From assembly GCA_025352375.1 (NCBI GenBank), contig JANXTL010000092.1, positions 1 to 64,000 on the forward strand: 64,000 bases of DNA, given 5' to 3'. The position numbers and the translations under genes were made by a program. Source of the DNA: Acetobacteraceae bacterium (GTDB lineage Bacteria > Pseudomonadota > Alphaproteobacteria > Acetobacterales > Acetobacteraceae). Of this stretch, positions 8,200 to 16,119 are shown in pieces; positions within the stretch are counted from its first letter, which is position 1; each line of letters opens with the position of its first letter. A model generated the notes under the pieces. That model made no database searches. It saw only the letters and a list, made by a program, of their open reading frames with translations, and had not been told where the DNA came from.

Positions 8200-8600
8200 A
8201 TTCCACCCCAAAATGCTCGGCAACGCCCCGACCGGGATTTCGATCGACGCGCCAGGGCGACAAAATTGCGATTGTGCAGGTCCACGCCGATCGTGCGGTC
8301 GCCATATTGGGTTTGCTGGATGCGTTTGACGTTGCCGAAAGCGCCGTCGTTCATGACGATGTCGGCGCGGCAGATCATGGTGGCATGGACGGGGTACTCG
8401 GCGATGCATCGCCCGTGCGGCGGCATTTTTGTTAGGGCAGACGCGGCCGTCGCGCAACACAGGCGTGAGCGTTCCGACCACAGGGCATAACGGATTGCCA
8501 CTGCCACATCGCACTTGTCCGACACCCGCACCAGGGTCGGGTCCAACCATTGCCGCACATGTTCGCTCGACCAAATCTGCTTGGCGAACCGGCCACAGCG
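8197..8600 (-). pseudogene. IS66-family transposase C-terminal remnant, frameshifted
   Basis: Two overlapping minus-strand frames together spell the C-terminal part of an IS66 transposase. One frame gives WLDPTLVRVSDKCDVAVAIRYALW (compare the family's KSDLAxAIRYAL). A shift then gives LTPVLRDGRVCPNKNAAARAMHR (compare LxDGRxxxxNNAAERAxR). Near the end IPVGALPSILGWN resembles the terminal IPxxRLxxLLPWNW. There are at least two frameshifts and no N-terminal half, so it is dead. It stops exactly at repeat copy B. Confidence 0.7.
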
Positions 8601-8666
8601 AAGCAAGCTCAGAGCTTCGGGCGATGACCAATTTTTATCGTCTCGTAGCCAATTATAATATCCGAC

Positions 8667-8698
8667 GCATGTGGCCAGCCCAAAGACTGGCCACATGC
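8667..8698 (-). terminator. strong hairpin after ketopantoate-reductase-like gene
   Basis: Perfect 12-bp inverted repeat GCATGTGGCCAG and CTGGCCACATGC with an 8-nt loop, starting 12 bases past the stop codon of the minus-strand gene at 8710. No long U tract follows, so it may act as a transcript-end stabiliser as well as a terminator. Confidence 0.65.
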
Positions 8699-8709
8699 GA
8701 CACGCTCAA

Positions 8710-9774
8710 TCAGTTCAGCCGCAGATCCAGAATATGCTTCGGATCGGCCTGCAACTCGCCCTTCTCCACCCGCTTCACGATATCGACCAACGCGGCGTTA
8801 GCTGGCGTCGGCAGGCCGATTTCTTCGCCTTTGCGGACGATCAGGCCATTCAGGAATTCGATTTCGGTCCGGCGGCCCTTGACCATGTCCTGGCCCATCG
8901 ACGGGCGATGCTCGCCGCCGCCGGATTTGGCGACCTCGGCCAGCCGGTGATCGTCGTATTCCTTGGTCGCGGCGGCATCGCCTTCGCCGGCCTTGGCGAT
9001 GATCTCGGGATCGATATGGTGCACTTCTTCAAGCTGATAGCCCAGCGCCTGGCCGACGCGGATGGCTTCCGACCCAAGCCGGGAACCAAATCGTCGCAGT
9101 GCGTCGTTGGTCAGGATTTGCTTGCTGATCAGACCGGTCGACGCCGACATGCCGTTCGCCATAGCGTTGGTTACCAGCTTGGACCAGCGCTCGCCCCAGA
9201 TGTTCGTCGTCGCCAGCGCGCTATCGGACAGCGCCACAAGTCGGGTCACTTCCTTCAACCGTTCGGTGATGCGGCCGTGCACTTCGCCCGCCCGAAAGAC
9301 GGTGTGTTTGGTGCCGCTTTTGCCGGCGGCGCGCTTCACGTGGCCGGGTTCGAACAGGTCGACGGTGATTGAACTGGCGATGCAGCCCAAAACCTTACCC
9401 CAGCCGACGACGCCGGCGATGGTTTCCTCATTCATGCAGTTCTGCAACGACACGACGAACCCGTTCGGCGCCAGGTACTGGGCGATCATCGTGGTCGCCC
9501 ATTCGGTGTCGTAGGATTTCATGCAGACGAAAGCGATGTCGAAGGGCTGTGCCTTCGCTGCCTGCTGCAACTCGGTCAAATGCAGGGCTTTGACCGGAGT
9601 GGACCAGGGCTCCACATCGCGCAGATGCGACACTTTCAGGCCGTTGGCCTTCATGGCCTCCACGTTTTGCGGCCAGGGGTCGATGAACGTGATGTCTTCC
9701 CCGGCGCGAGCCATATGTGCCCCGGCGTAGGCGCCGACGGCACCGGTGCCCATGACGGCGATTTTATAACCCAT
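8710..9774 (-). CDS. ketopantoate reductase family (ApbA/PanE-like) oxidoreductase
   Basis: The 354-residue protein begins with a Rossmann motif, IAVMGTGAVGAYAGAHMARAGEDITFID. The mid-region LAPNGFVVSLQNCMNEE (the SLQNG-like motif) and the C-terminal helical domain with RRTEIEFLNGLIVRKGEEIGLPTPAN are typical of PanE/ApbA reductases, which reduce 2-keto acids with NADPH. True PanE proteins are nearer 300 residues, and this longer version is commonly a paralogue, so I leave the symbol blank. GGAGG precedes the ATG, and a strong hairpin follows the stop. Confidence 0.87.
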   Translation of the reverse strand: MGYKIAVMGTGAVGAYAGAHMARAGEDITFIDPWPQNVEAMKANGLKVSHLRDVEPWSTPVKALHLTELQQAAKAQPFDIAFVCMKSYDTEWATTMIAQYLAPNGFVVSLQNCMNEETIAGVVGWGKVLGCIASSITVDLFEPGHVKRAAGKSGTKHTVFRAGEVHGRITERLKEVTRLVALSDSALATTNIWGERWSKLVTNAMANGMSASTGLISKQILTNDALRRFGSRLGSEAIRVGQALGYQLEEVHHIDPEIIAKAGEGDAAATKEYDDHRLAEVAKSGGGEHRPSMGQDMVKGRRTEIEFLNGLIVRKGEEIGLPTPANAALVDIVKRVEKGELQADPKHILDLRLN

Positions 9775-9837
9775 TGGTTTCCTCCTGACTGAGACAACGT
9801 TGGGGCCTAGTGTGACGCGATCCCCAGGAAAGGCAAT

Positions 9838-10845
9838 CTAGGCAAGGTCCTCTGGGGGCAGCCACAGGACCTGCCCGATCCGGTCCGCACCTGCCGCCAG
9901 CATCGCCAGCCGGTCGAAACCGACGGCGATTCCGGCAGCGGACGGCATGCCGTGCGCCAGCGCCGCGAGAAAATCGTCATCCATCGCCCAGTCCGGCCCG
10001 TACATATCATGCCGTCGCGAACGGTCTTCGTCGAAACGGGCGCGTTGTTCTGCCGCGTCGGTCAGTTCCACGAAGGCGTTCGCCAGTTCGATGCCGCCCA
10101 CGAACAGCTCGAACCGTTCCGCCACGCGCGGATCGTCGGGAGACCGGCGGGCCAACGCCGCCTGTGCCGCCGGCCAATGGGTCAGGAAGGTCGGTTGGTC
10201 GCGGCCCAGATGGGGTTCGATACGTTCCAGCATGAGGCGGAAAAACAGATCCTCCCATGTTTCGCCATCCCGAATCCGAGCACCGGACGCGGCTGCCAAA
10301 GCGGCCGCATCGCCGGCGGTCGCCAGGACATCCACGCCGGCATAACGCTGAAACGCGTCGGCCATGGTGAGCCGTTCGATGCGCGACAGGTCGGTGGTAA
10401 CGCCGGCCGACGTCACCACCGCGGGCAAAACCGCCTGCATGAAGGCGATGGTTTCCGCGATCAGCGCGTCCATGTCGGCGCCGGGTCGGTACCACTCCAA
10501 CATGGTGAATTCTGGCGCATGTCGCGCGCTACCCTCCCCGTTGCGCCAGACACGGGCGAGCTGAAAAATCGGCCCCGCGCCGGCCACCAGCAGCCGCTTC
10601 ATCGCGAACTCCGGGCTGGTGTGCAGCCATAACGCCTCCGTCCGCCCGTCGGGATGGACGCGTTCGGTGCGGAAGGTCGCCAGATGCACCTCCTCGCCCG
10701 GCGCGGGGACAGCGTACGGCGTTTCAACCTCGGTGTAGCCGCGTTCGGTGAAAAAACGGCGGGTGGCGGCGGTCAGTTCGCCGCGCCGCCGCAGGAAGGG
10801 TAGCCGGGCGGCGAGATTTTCGGGATGCCAAACGGGAAGGGTCAT
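9838..10845 (-). CDS. epmA: EF-P lysine lysyltransferase EpmA (GenX/PoxA)
   Basis: A class II lysyl-tRNA synthetase-like catalytic core without an anticodon-binding domain, as expected at 335 residues. Visible motifs are FFTERGYTEVETPYAVPAPGEEVHL (motif 1 region), FQLARVWRNGEGSARHAPEFTMLEWYRPG (motif 2) and GIAVGFDRLAMLAAG (motif 3). EpmA attaches (R)-beta-lysine to a conserved Lys of elongation factor P. The divergent neighbour 56 bp away is the matching aminomutase EpmB, which makes the assignment firm. No efp gene lies in the window. Confidence 0.94.
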   Translation of the reverse strand: MTLPVWHPENLAARLPFLRRRGELTAATRRFFTERGYTEVETPYAVPAPGEEVHLATFRTERVHPDGRTEALWLHTSPEFAMKRLLVAGAGPIFQLARVWRNGEGSARHAPEFTMLEWYRPGADMDALIAETIAFMQAVLPAVVTSAGVTTDLSRIERLTMADAFQRYAGVDVLATAGDAAALAAASGARIRDGETWEDLFFRLMLERIEPHLGRDQPTFLTHWPAAQAALARRSPDDPRVAERFELFVGGIELANAFVELTDAAEQRARFDEDRSRRHDMYGPDWAMDDDFLAALAHGMPSAAGIAVGFDRLAMLAAGADRIGQVLWLPPEDLA

Positions 10846-10900
10846 GGTGGCAACCTACCCCACCGACGACAAACCGGCCACGCCGTGCTAACCGGCGGCG

Positions 10901-11926
10901 ATGCATGCTACGGCACAGACCCTGCGGGATGCCGACGCGCTGGTGGACGCCGGCCTGATCCCAGCCGCCGCCCGTGACGCGATCGCGGCTGTCGAGGCGC
11001 GTTACGCGGTCGCGATCACCCCGGCGATCCAAGCCATAATTGAAAGCCCGCACGATCCCATTGGGCGGCAGTTCGTTCCGGACCAGGCGGAATTGATTAC
11101 CGCGTCGCACGAAAGCCTCGACCCGATCGCCGACGACGCGCTGTCACCGGTCAAAGGCGTCGTGCATCGTTACACCGATCGAGCGCTGCTGAAACCGCTG
11201 CTGGTGTGCCCGGTCTATTGCCGGTTCTGTTTTCGTCGGGAACATGTCGGCCCCTCCGGCGGCCTTTTGACCGAAGCCGAGTTGGAGGCCGCCTACACCT
11301 GGTTCACGGATCATCCGGCGATCGAGGAAGTCATTCTGACCGGGGGCGATCCGCTCATGCTGTCGGCACGGCGCCTGTCGGACATACTCGCACGCCTGTC
11401 GGCCATCCCCCATATCCGGACCTTGCGTATCCACACCCGTGTCCCCGTCGCGGATCCCGATCGGGTCACGGCAGCGCTGGCTGGCGCGCTGGACACCGGG
11501 ACTCCGCTATGGGTCGTCGTCCATGCGAACCACGCGCGTGAGTTCTCTCCCGCCGCCCGCGCAGCCCTCGACCGGCTTCGTCGCCACGGCATTCCTCTGC
11601 TCGGACAATCCGTGTTGCTGCGTGGCGTGAACGATAGTGCCGAGGCTTTGGAGGCGCTGTTCAAAGCCATGCTCGCTTGCCGGGTGAAACCGTACTACCT
11701 GCACCAGCTGGATGCGGCGCCGGGCACCGCGCGATTCCATGTGCCGATCGAACAAGGTCAGGCATTATTGGCATCGTTACGCGGACGTGTGACGGGCCTG
11801 GCCTGGCCTACTTATGTGCTGGATATTCCCGGCGGGCATGGGAAAGTGCCCATCGGTCCCAATTATCTGATGGACGATGACAGGGTCGCCGCGCCCGACG
11901 GCTCGATCCACCGGTTGCCACGGTAG
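10901..11926 (+). CDS. epmB: L-lysine 2,3-aminomutase EpmB, radical SAM
   Basis: The 341-residue radical-SAM/PLP enzyme converts L-lysine to (R)-beta-lysine for EF-P modification. The cluster motif CPVYCRFCFRREHVG (CxxxCxxC) is near residue 105. It is followed by EEVILTGGDPLMLS, IRTLRIHTRVPVADP, the PLP-lysine region LACRVKPYYLHQLDAAPGTARFHV, and the family's C-terminal PGGHGKVPIGPNYL. It is shorter than clostridial KamA, as usual for EpmB. It is divergent from epmA, and the 56-bp gap must hold both promoters. Confidence 0.94.
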   Translation: MHATAQTLRDADALVDAGLIPAAARDAIAAVEARYAVAITPAIQAIIESPHDPIGRQFVPDQAELITASHESLDPIADDALSPVKGVVHRYTDRALLKPLLVCPVYCRFCFRREHVGPSGGLLTEAELEAAYTWFTDHPAIEEVILTGGDPLMLSARRLSDILARLSAIPHIRTLRIHTRVPVADPDRVTAALAGALDTGTPLWVVVHANHAREFSPAARAALDRLRRHGIPLLGQSVLLRGVNDSAEALEALFKAMLACRVKPYYLHQLDAAPGTARFHVPIEQGQALLASLRGRVTGLAWPTYVLDIPGGHGKVPIGPNYLMDDDRVAAPDGSIHRLPR

Positions 11927-12043
11927 AAGCGGGCAGCGATGGAGGCTGCGACGGTGCGAAACTGCAAACAGCCTAGCGTCCGTTTTTCGGCCTCAAACGA
12001 TGCCCCGCCCTATCCGGCGTTGGAACAACGAAGATTTAACGGC

Positions 12044-12160
12044 TAGAGCGTGATCGCCTGAGGTTGACTTCAACCTCGGGCGTGAATCACCCTCTCAAAC
12101 AAAGGCTTAGACCATGATCGAACGCCGCGATCGCGTGCAACCTCAAACGATCATGGTCTA
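12044..12160 (-). repeat. 117-bp double-hairpin repeat, copy C (inverted)
   Basis: Same element as copies A, B and D in the opposite orientation: it begins TAGAGCGTGATCGCC on the plus strand and ends GATCATGGTCTA. Its right edge provides the TAG stop of the ArsC-like gene (12158-12160). It fills most of the space between epmB and the ArsC-like gene. Confidence 0.9.
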
Positions 12161-12508
12161 GGCGCTGAAGCGCGCCGCATAGGCTTCCTGCTTGAACCCG
12201 ACCAGTAGCGTGCCGTCCACCGCCAGAACCGGGCGCTTGATCATGGAGGGTTGAGCCAGCATCAGGCAGATGGCCTTGGCTGCGTCCAGGTTCTGGCGTT
12301 CGGCTTCCGGCAGCTTACGGAACGTCGTGCCGGACCGATTCAGCAATGGCTCCCAGCCGAGTTGGGCAACCCATCCGCGCAACGTTGCTTCGTCGATGCC
12401 TTGCGTCCTGTAGTCGTGGAAGGCATAGGTCACGCCATGAGCCTCCAGCCAGGAACGGGCTTTCTTCATAGTATCGCAGGCCTTGATACCGTGGACCGTG
12501 ACGGGCAA
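12158..12508 (-). CDS. ArsC/YffB-family thioredoxin-fold reductase
   Basis: A 116-residue ArsC/Spx-fold protein. It shows VTVHGIKACDTMKKARSWLEAHG with the single active-site Cys, YAFHDYRTQGID, LLNRSGTTFRKLP and SMIKRPVLAVDG, which places it in the YffB-like group of uncertain substrate rather than with true arsenate reductases. The track start at 12547 runs into island DNA. I favour TTG 12508, eight bases after an in-frame remnant of a guaA-like 3' end (IIEWD-stop) on the same strand. This suggests the gene once followed guaA directly and was separated from it by the island. Its stop lies in repeat copy C. Confidence 0.85.
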   Translation of the reverse strand: MPVTVHGIKACDTMKKARSWLEAHGVTYAFHDYRTQGIDEATLRGWVAQLGWEPLLNRSGTTFRKLPEAERQNLDAAKAICLMLAQPSMIKRPVLAVDGTLLVGFKQEAYAARFSA

Positions 12509-12513
12509 TTTGG

Positions 12514-12531
12514 TTAGTCCCACTCGATTAT
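12514..12531 (-). other. guaA 3'-end remnant, candidate attachment site 1
   Basis: Read on the minus strand this encodes I-I-E-W-D-stop, matching the invariant GuaA C-terminus (TIEWE-stop at 16772). The plus-strand core CCCACTCGATT (12519-12529) is identical to 13298-13308 and differs by one base from CCCATTCGAT at the guaA end. It marks the outer far end of the island. Confidence 0.6.
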
Positions 12532-12868
12532 TTCCAGAGCATATCACTATTTTAATTTACATGCAATTTTTTGCGCCGTGACGTTATGTTCCGCCAAGCA
12601 GACCGTCAAAAAATTACGTTATCGATTTTAAAGAGCAATCGCAGCGAAATTTTTTCTTGTGTTTCGCCAACTATCGGGGCCAATCGGACGATTTCTGCAT
12701 CTAGCGGTGTCCGGCGCCCCTTCCGGACTCGGCAAAACTACCGTCGCGAACTATATCACGCCACGCAGATCGAGGCCATCTGCCCCAAGCGAGGCTTGCG
12801 CACCGACGAGATTCCTTGCTCGAATCCTGTTCCCCGACTATATTACTGGAAATACTCAGGAGTTCGCA
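12532..12868. other. AT-richer non-coding island flank, left unit
   Basis: No convincing gene. Several blocks reappear, diverged, at 13309-13500: AATTTTTTGC, ACCGTCAAAA, GATTTTAAAG/GATTTTGAAG and CGCCAAC(T)ATCGG. The segment therefore looks like a diverged duplicate of the other unit's terminus. The ORFs here in the track are short and of odd composition. Confidence 0.5.
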
Positions 12869-13168
12869 TTGGGCAGTTCGCAAAAACGCGTCATCCAAAA
12901 TTATCGATCTCGCCTTAGCGACCGCGGCTTGGCTCGCTTCGAGGTGCTCGGTCGCGATGCCGACCGCGACCTCATTCGATCGCTGGCGCGCCGCCTGGCA
13001 GAAGATGGCCCGGAGACATCGCGCCTACGTGCAGCGGTTAGCCAGACCATCGCTGGTGAGCCCCCTAAGAAGGGCGGCATCCTGGCTGCGCTCCGCCGCT
13101 CTCCCATGGTCGGCGCCGACCTCGATCTGACGCGTCCTCGCGAGAAAGGTCGTAGGGTCGATCTTTGA
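12869..13168 (+). CDS. antitoxin-like protein without visible toxin partner
   Basis: The track ORF (12659) is too long: a CAGGAG site six bases before TTG 12869 gives a 99-residue protein. The product contains KRVIQNYRSRLSDRGLARFEVLG, DRDLIRSLARRLAEDGPE, GGILAALRRSPMVGADLDL and ends GRRVDL. This layout I associate with small VapB/Phd-like antitoxins that precede PIN-domain toxins. No PIN ORF follows: the next 120 bp hold no LLDTN-type start. Either the toxin was lost or the element was truncated at the second attachment-like site. The family assignment is from memory of the pattern. Confidence 0.6.
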   Translation: MGSSQKRVIQNYRSRLSDRGLARFEVLGRDADRDLIRSLARRLAEDGPETSRLRAAVSQTIAGEPPKKGGILAALRRSPMVGADLDLTRPREKGRRVDL

Positions 13169-13292
13169 CGGAGGCCTGCCGTCAGCCCACGCTCTATCCT
13201 TCATGTCCGCGCGGCTGCTGGAACTCGGCGAAACCGCCCTGGCCGATGCGATCGATGACGCCCCCCTCTGTGGACGATGACGGGTAACCTGG

Positions 13293-13313
13293 TCACGCCC
13301 ACTCGATTCTTTC
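13293..13313 (-). other. guaA 3'-end remnant, candidate attachment site 2
   Basis: The minus strand encodes I-E-R-I-E-W-A-stop around the core CCCACTCGATT (13298-13308), the same core as at 12519. It separates the orphan-antitoxin unit from the HNH/toxin unit, as expected if two elements inserted one after the other at guaA. Confidence 0.55.
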
Positions 13314-13579
13314 AATGCATTGTAACGCGCTGATTTATAATAGAAAAATTTTTTGCTGACGGTCGAAACCCGACTATCGAACCGTCAAAATTTTGTGCTG
13401 TTGATTTTGAAGGGAAATTTGCGCGATTCGAATCCATCGACGTTACAGCGTCCATCGCCAACGATCGGTCGATTTTTCGCATTGTCGATCGCGGAGCACA
13501 TTCTGTGCCGGGATGAAAAAATACCGTCGGCCTCTTTGGCACGATATGATGCCCCGGCCACGTCAGGACTGAGAGGCAT
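13314..13579. other. AT-richer non-coding island flank, right unit
   Basis: About 270 bp without a supported gene, partly alignable with 12532-12700 (AATTTTTTGC, ACCGTCAAAATTT, GATTTTGAAG). It contains the upstream region of the HNH gene; no clear promoter boxes stand out. Confidence 0.5.
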
Positions 13580-14596
13580 GTGCCGAACGACAAGACCTGC
13601 ATCTATTGCCCGCAGTCAGAGCCGTTTCGGTTCTGCGGAGTCGAGCACGTCATCCCACAAGGGTTTGGCCGCTTCGGAAGCGGGACGCCCACGCTCAATT
13701 GCGTGTGCGATGACTGCAACACCTATTTCGGCCGCGAACTCGATCAGCTTCTGACCCGCGACACCTATGAAGGGATTTCCCGATACAGCCGCGGCCAGTT
13801 CTCCAGCCAGGCGCGCTCGCAGAAGCGCGTGAGACTCGCGTTTGCCGATCCGGCAGAGGCCGGCGCATTTCAGGGCCTTCGAGTCGCGCTCGATGGAACG
13901 ACCGGGCAGCTCATGCCGTTCACCGTCCAATTCCACATCCACAACTTCAGGACGGGCAAGGACGAGGTCTATTTCCTATCGCGGATCGCCGGCCTGACCC
14001 TGCCGGAGGCGGATTACGGCAAACCGGGCGCGGACGGCGAAAAGGGTACGTGGCGGTGCAAGATTCTCGCGCCATCGCGGGAAGCATACGATGCAATGGT
14101 CGAGGCGCTACAGTCCTCCGGGATCGCCTTCAGACCTGGAACGCCCTTTCAAAACCCTTGGGCCGCGGAGACTGCGGCGCCGTCGTCCCTCCTAGTCGAG
14201 ATCACCTCGGAGATCGAAAAGCCCCATAAGCGCGCGATCGCCAAGATCCTCATGAACTTCGTCGCCTTCCATCTTGGCCGCGATGAGGCGCTCAGACCGC
14301 GGTGGGACTTTCTTCGTTGCTACGTCCGCAACGCCGCGGGCGAGATCAAGGCAAGGCTTTCGCAGCGACCGTTCTGGACCGGCCAGGAGACGGACGAACT
14401 TCGCTTGCGCGACGACAGCATCAATGTCCGCATCGAGAATCTGGATGGGAATATCGTCGGCGCCATCCAGTTCTATAATCTCTACACCTACGAGATGATC
14501 CTCGTGGAAAATGAGAGCCTCGGTACCGCCCAAGAGATCGGGCGCCGGTACACGCCCGACGAGCTTCCGCTTGAAGGTGAAAAGCGCCCGGTCTGA
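13580..14596 (+). CDS. HNH-domain protein in the guaA island
   Basis: The 338-residue product starts at GTG 13580 with a GAGAGG stretch just upstream. At the N-terminus it has CIYC, then EHVIPQGFG, and after a short loop CVCDDCNTYFGRELD. This is a treble-clef zinc site plus the His of an HNH nuclease fold (CxxC...EHxIP...CxxCN). The remaining 250 residues are unrecognised. HNH proteins of this size are frequent in defence and mobile loci, and a nuclease role is inferred from the motif only. It is convergent with the minus-strand toxin operon, 58 bp away. Confidence 0.75.
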   Translation: MPNDKTCIYCPQSEPFRFCGVEHVIPQGFGRFGSGTPTLNCVCDDCNTYFGRELDQLLTRDTYEGISRYSRGQFSSQARSQKRVRLAFADPAEAGAFQGLRVALDGTTGQLMPFTVQFHIHNFRTGKDEVYFLSRIAGLTLPEADYGKPGADGEKGTWRCKILAPSREAYDAMVEALQSSGIAFRPGTPFQNPWAAETAAPSSLLVEITSEIEKPHKRAIAKILMNFVAFHLGRDEALRPRWDFLRCYVRNAAGEIKARLSQRPFWTGQETDELRLRDDSINVRIENLDGNIVGAIQFYNLYTYEMILVENESLGTAQEIGRRYTPDELPLEGEKRPV

Positions 14597-14654
14597 TGGA
14601 TCGCTCTTCCGCCCCTAAACCAAGCGTACTCCATGCTCGCGCCGTCTTCTTCTC

Positions 14655-15608
14655 TTAGAATAACATGAAATCGGCATCCTCTCCGACGTCCTGCTGGCTC
14701 TCGACCGTCCGCACGAACGCGTCTGCGATCTTCTTTGCTCTTTCAGTACCCCACCGGTCGTAGTGGCGTGGCGAGATGAGGACATTGGATATCCGGCTCA
14801 ATACGAGCTTGGACAACTCGTACTTCTGCAGATCCCCGCTTGAGCCCAGGACGCGGTCCAACGCAGCGCGTACACTCCCTTGGTCCTTCTTCGCATAGGA
14901 GAACACAGCGAGTGTCCTTGTTTCGCTGACTGGCAGGATGTTGATCGCGACGCCGACCAGTTCCTCATGGAACGGCGCATCCCTGACCGTGATGAACGAC
15001 GAGGCCGCAAGACACGGCGCTTGGCTGCTCAGCTCGATGACATCGTGCTCGACGCCGTCGAAGGAACCGCGCAACAACGGCCCGTCGTAGTAGCTATGGC
15101 GATACCGCCACGTCGCCCAAAACAGGAGCATCTGCTCCACGGCCTTCTGCCCCGACGGACTGGAAGAATCCGCAGAGTCGACCCCGCGTTCGACCCTTGC
15201 CGTGTACAGGCTTTGCAACTGCACGGCGGAGGACATGATCGCGTGCAGCTCACAGGTGATCCCTCGATAAGCCAGCAGGAAGAGCTGCTCGCGATCGGCG
15301 CCATCGAGCGGTTTGGTGTCGAGCGGCCGGAAGAGCTCGGTGTCGTGCTGATTGCAGAACCCCGCGAATGTCGATGCGTCGTTCCGCCCAATCCGTCTGA
15401 GCGCGATGTCGGGTCCAGCCTGTGAGAATCGCGGCTGCCAGGCGAGTACATGATTGTCCTGTTCAAGCAGCGCGATGGTCTGACGATTCTGGATCGAATG
15501 CGCGCGGATGGCCGGCTGATCGCATTGCATCGTGGGTACGAGACACCGGCCGAACCCGATCTTTCGAATCCGAAAGAACTCAGCCAGATCTTCGGTCTTA
15601 GGCGCCAT
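14655..15608 (-). CDS. zinc-finger/HNH-like protein coupled to GNAT toxin
   Basis: The 317-residue protein has an N-terminal C...C...RAHSIQ...L segment, then DASTFAGFCNQHDTELFRPLD and FLLAYRG. I associate this C/H arrangement (AHSIQ ... ASTFxGFCxxHDxxLFxPL) with an uncharacterised widespread family that looks like a treble-clef/HNH relative. The rest includes RISNVLISPRHYDRWGTER and an acidic tail. Its start overlaps the GNAT toxin stop by 11 bp, so it is translated from the same mRNA as the toxin-antitoxin pair. Its function is unknown. Confidence 0.72.
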   Translation of the reverse strand: MAPKTEDLAEFFRIRKIGFGRCLVPTMQCDQPAIRAHSIQNRQTIALLEQDNHVLAWQPRFSQAGPDIALRRIGRNDASTFAGFCNQHDTELFRPLDTKPLDGADREQLFLLAYRGITCELHAIMSSAVQLQSLYTARVERGVDSADSSSPSGQKAVEQMLLFWATWRYRHSYYDGPLLRGSFDGVEHDVIELSSQAPCLAASSFITVRDAPFHEELVGVAINILPVSETRTLAVFSYAKKDQGSVRAALDRVLGSSGDLQKYELSKLVLSRISNVLISPRHYDRWGTERAKKIADAFVRTVESQQDVGEDADFMLF

Positions 15609-16116
15609 AGAACAGCCGCCGGATATCCGCCATCGGCCGGAACAGCTTCATCGGCTGATCGGGAAACGGCAGGAAGCTCTCGCGTTCATAGAAACGGCGC
15701 GCTGCCTCATCTTTCGCGTCGACGACAACGGCGAACGACGCGATCTCACTACGGACCGCGCGGAACAGAGCGTCGGCGAGCAGGAAACGACCGTAGCCTC
15801 GCCCTTGATAGTTTCGATCGACAGCGAGCCGACCCAAAAGCGTCGCCGGGACGAGTGGATAGCGCGGCAGCTTGCGGGTGATATCAGCCGGAAACTCGGT
15901 GAGGTTCACGCCAGTCGCGGACAGCGTGTAATAGCCGCCGATGGCGCCGTCCGGCAACACGAGCACGAACGGCGCCGCCATGTTCTTGCGGGCGTCCTGG
16001 CCAGCCTGGTTTCTTAGGTAGCGATCGAGCGCTTCGGCGCCGCTGACGAACGAACCGCGATCGTGCCGCGGACCGAGCGCTTCGACCCGAAGCGATCCCT
16101 TAGAAGCGTCCAGCAC
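15598..16116 (-). CDS. GNAT-family toxin (TacT-like acetyltransferase)
   Basis: The 172-residue product has the TacT-type GNAT layout: FVSGAEALDRYLRNQAGQDARKNMAAPFVLV, GGYYTLSATGV, and the acetyl-CoA-binding RLAVDRNYQGRGYGRFLLADAL (QxxGxG), ending in a Tyr-rich FYGA tail. Such toxins acetylate the aminoacyl group of charged tRNAs and stop translation. The gene starts 3 bp after the antitoxin stop. The C-terminus overlaps the downstream zinc-finger gene. The assignment as a toxin rests on domain layout plus the RHH partner. Confidence 0.88.
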   Translation of the reverse strand: MLDASKGSLRVEALGPRHDRGSFVSGAEALDRYLRNQAGQDARKNMAAPFVLVLPDGAIGGYYTLSATGVNLTEFPADITRKLPRYPLVPATLLGRLAVDRNYQGRGYGRFLLADALFRAVRSEIASFAVVVDAKDEAARRFYERESFLPFPDQPMKLFRPMADIRRLFYGA

Positions 16117-16119
16117 CTG

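Noticed and set aside
8190-8696. 168-aa ORF as an intact gene
   Set aside because: Only part of it matches IS66; the match continues in another frame, so it is a decayed transposase.
12659-12868. N-terminal extension of the antitoxin-like ORF, including a GxGKTT-like stretch (APSGLGKTTVANY)
   Set aside because: It looks like a P-loop by chance, but lies in the AT-rich flank that is partly duplicated at 13.4 kb, and a good ribosome site precedes the later TTG.
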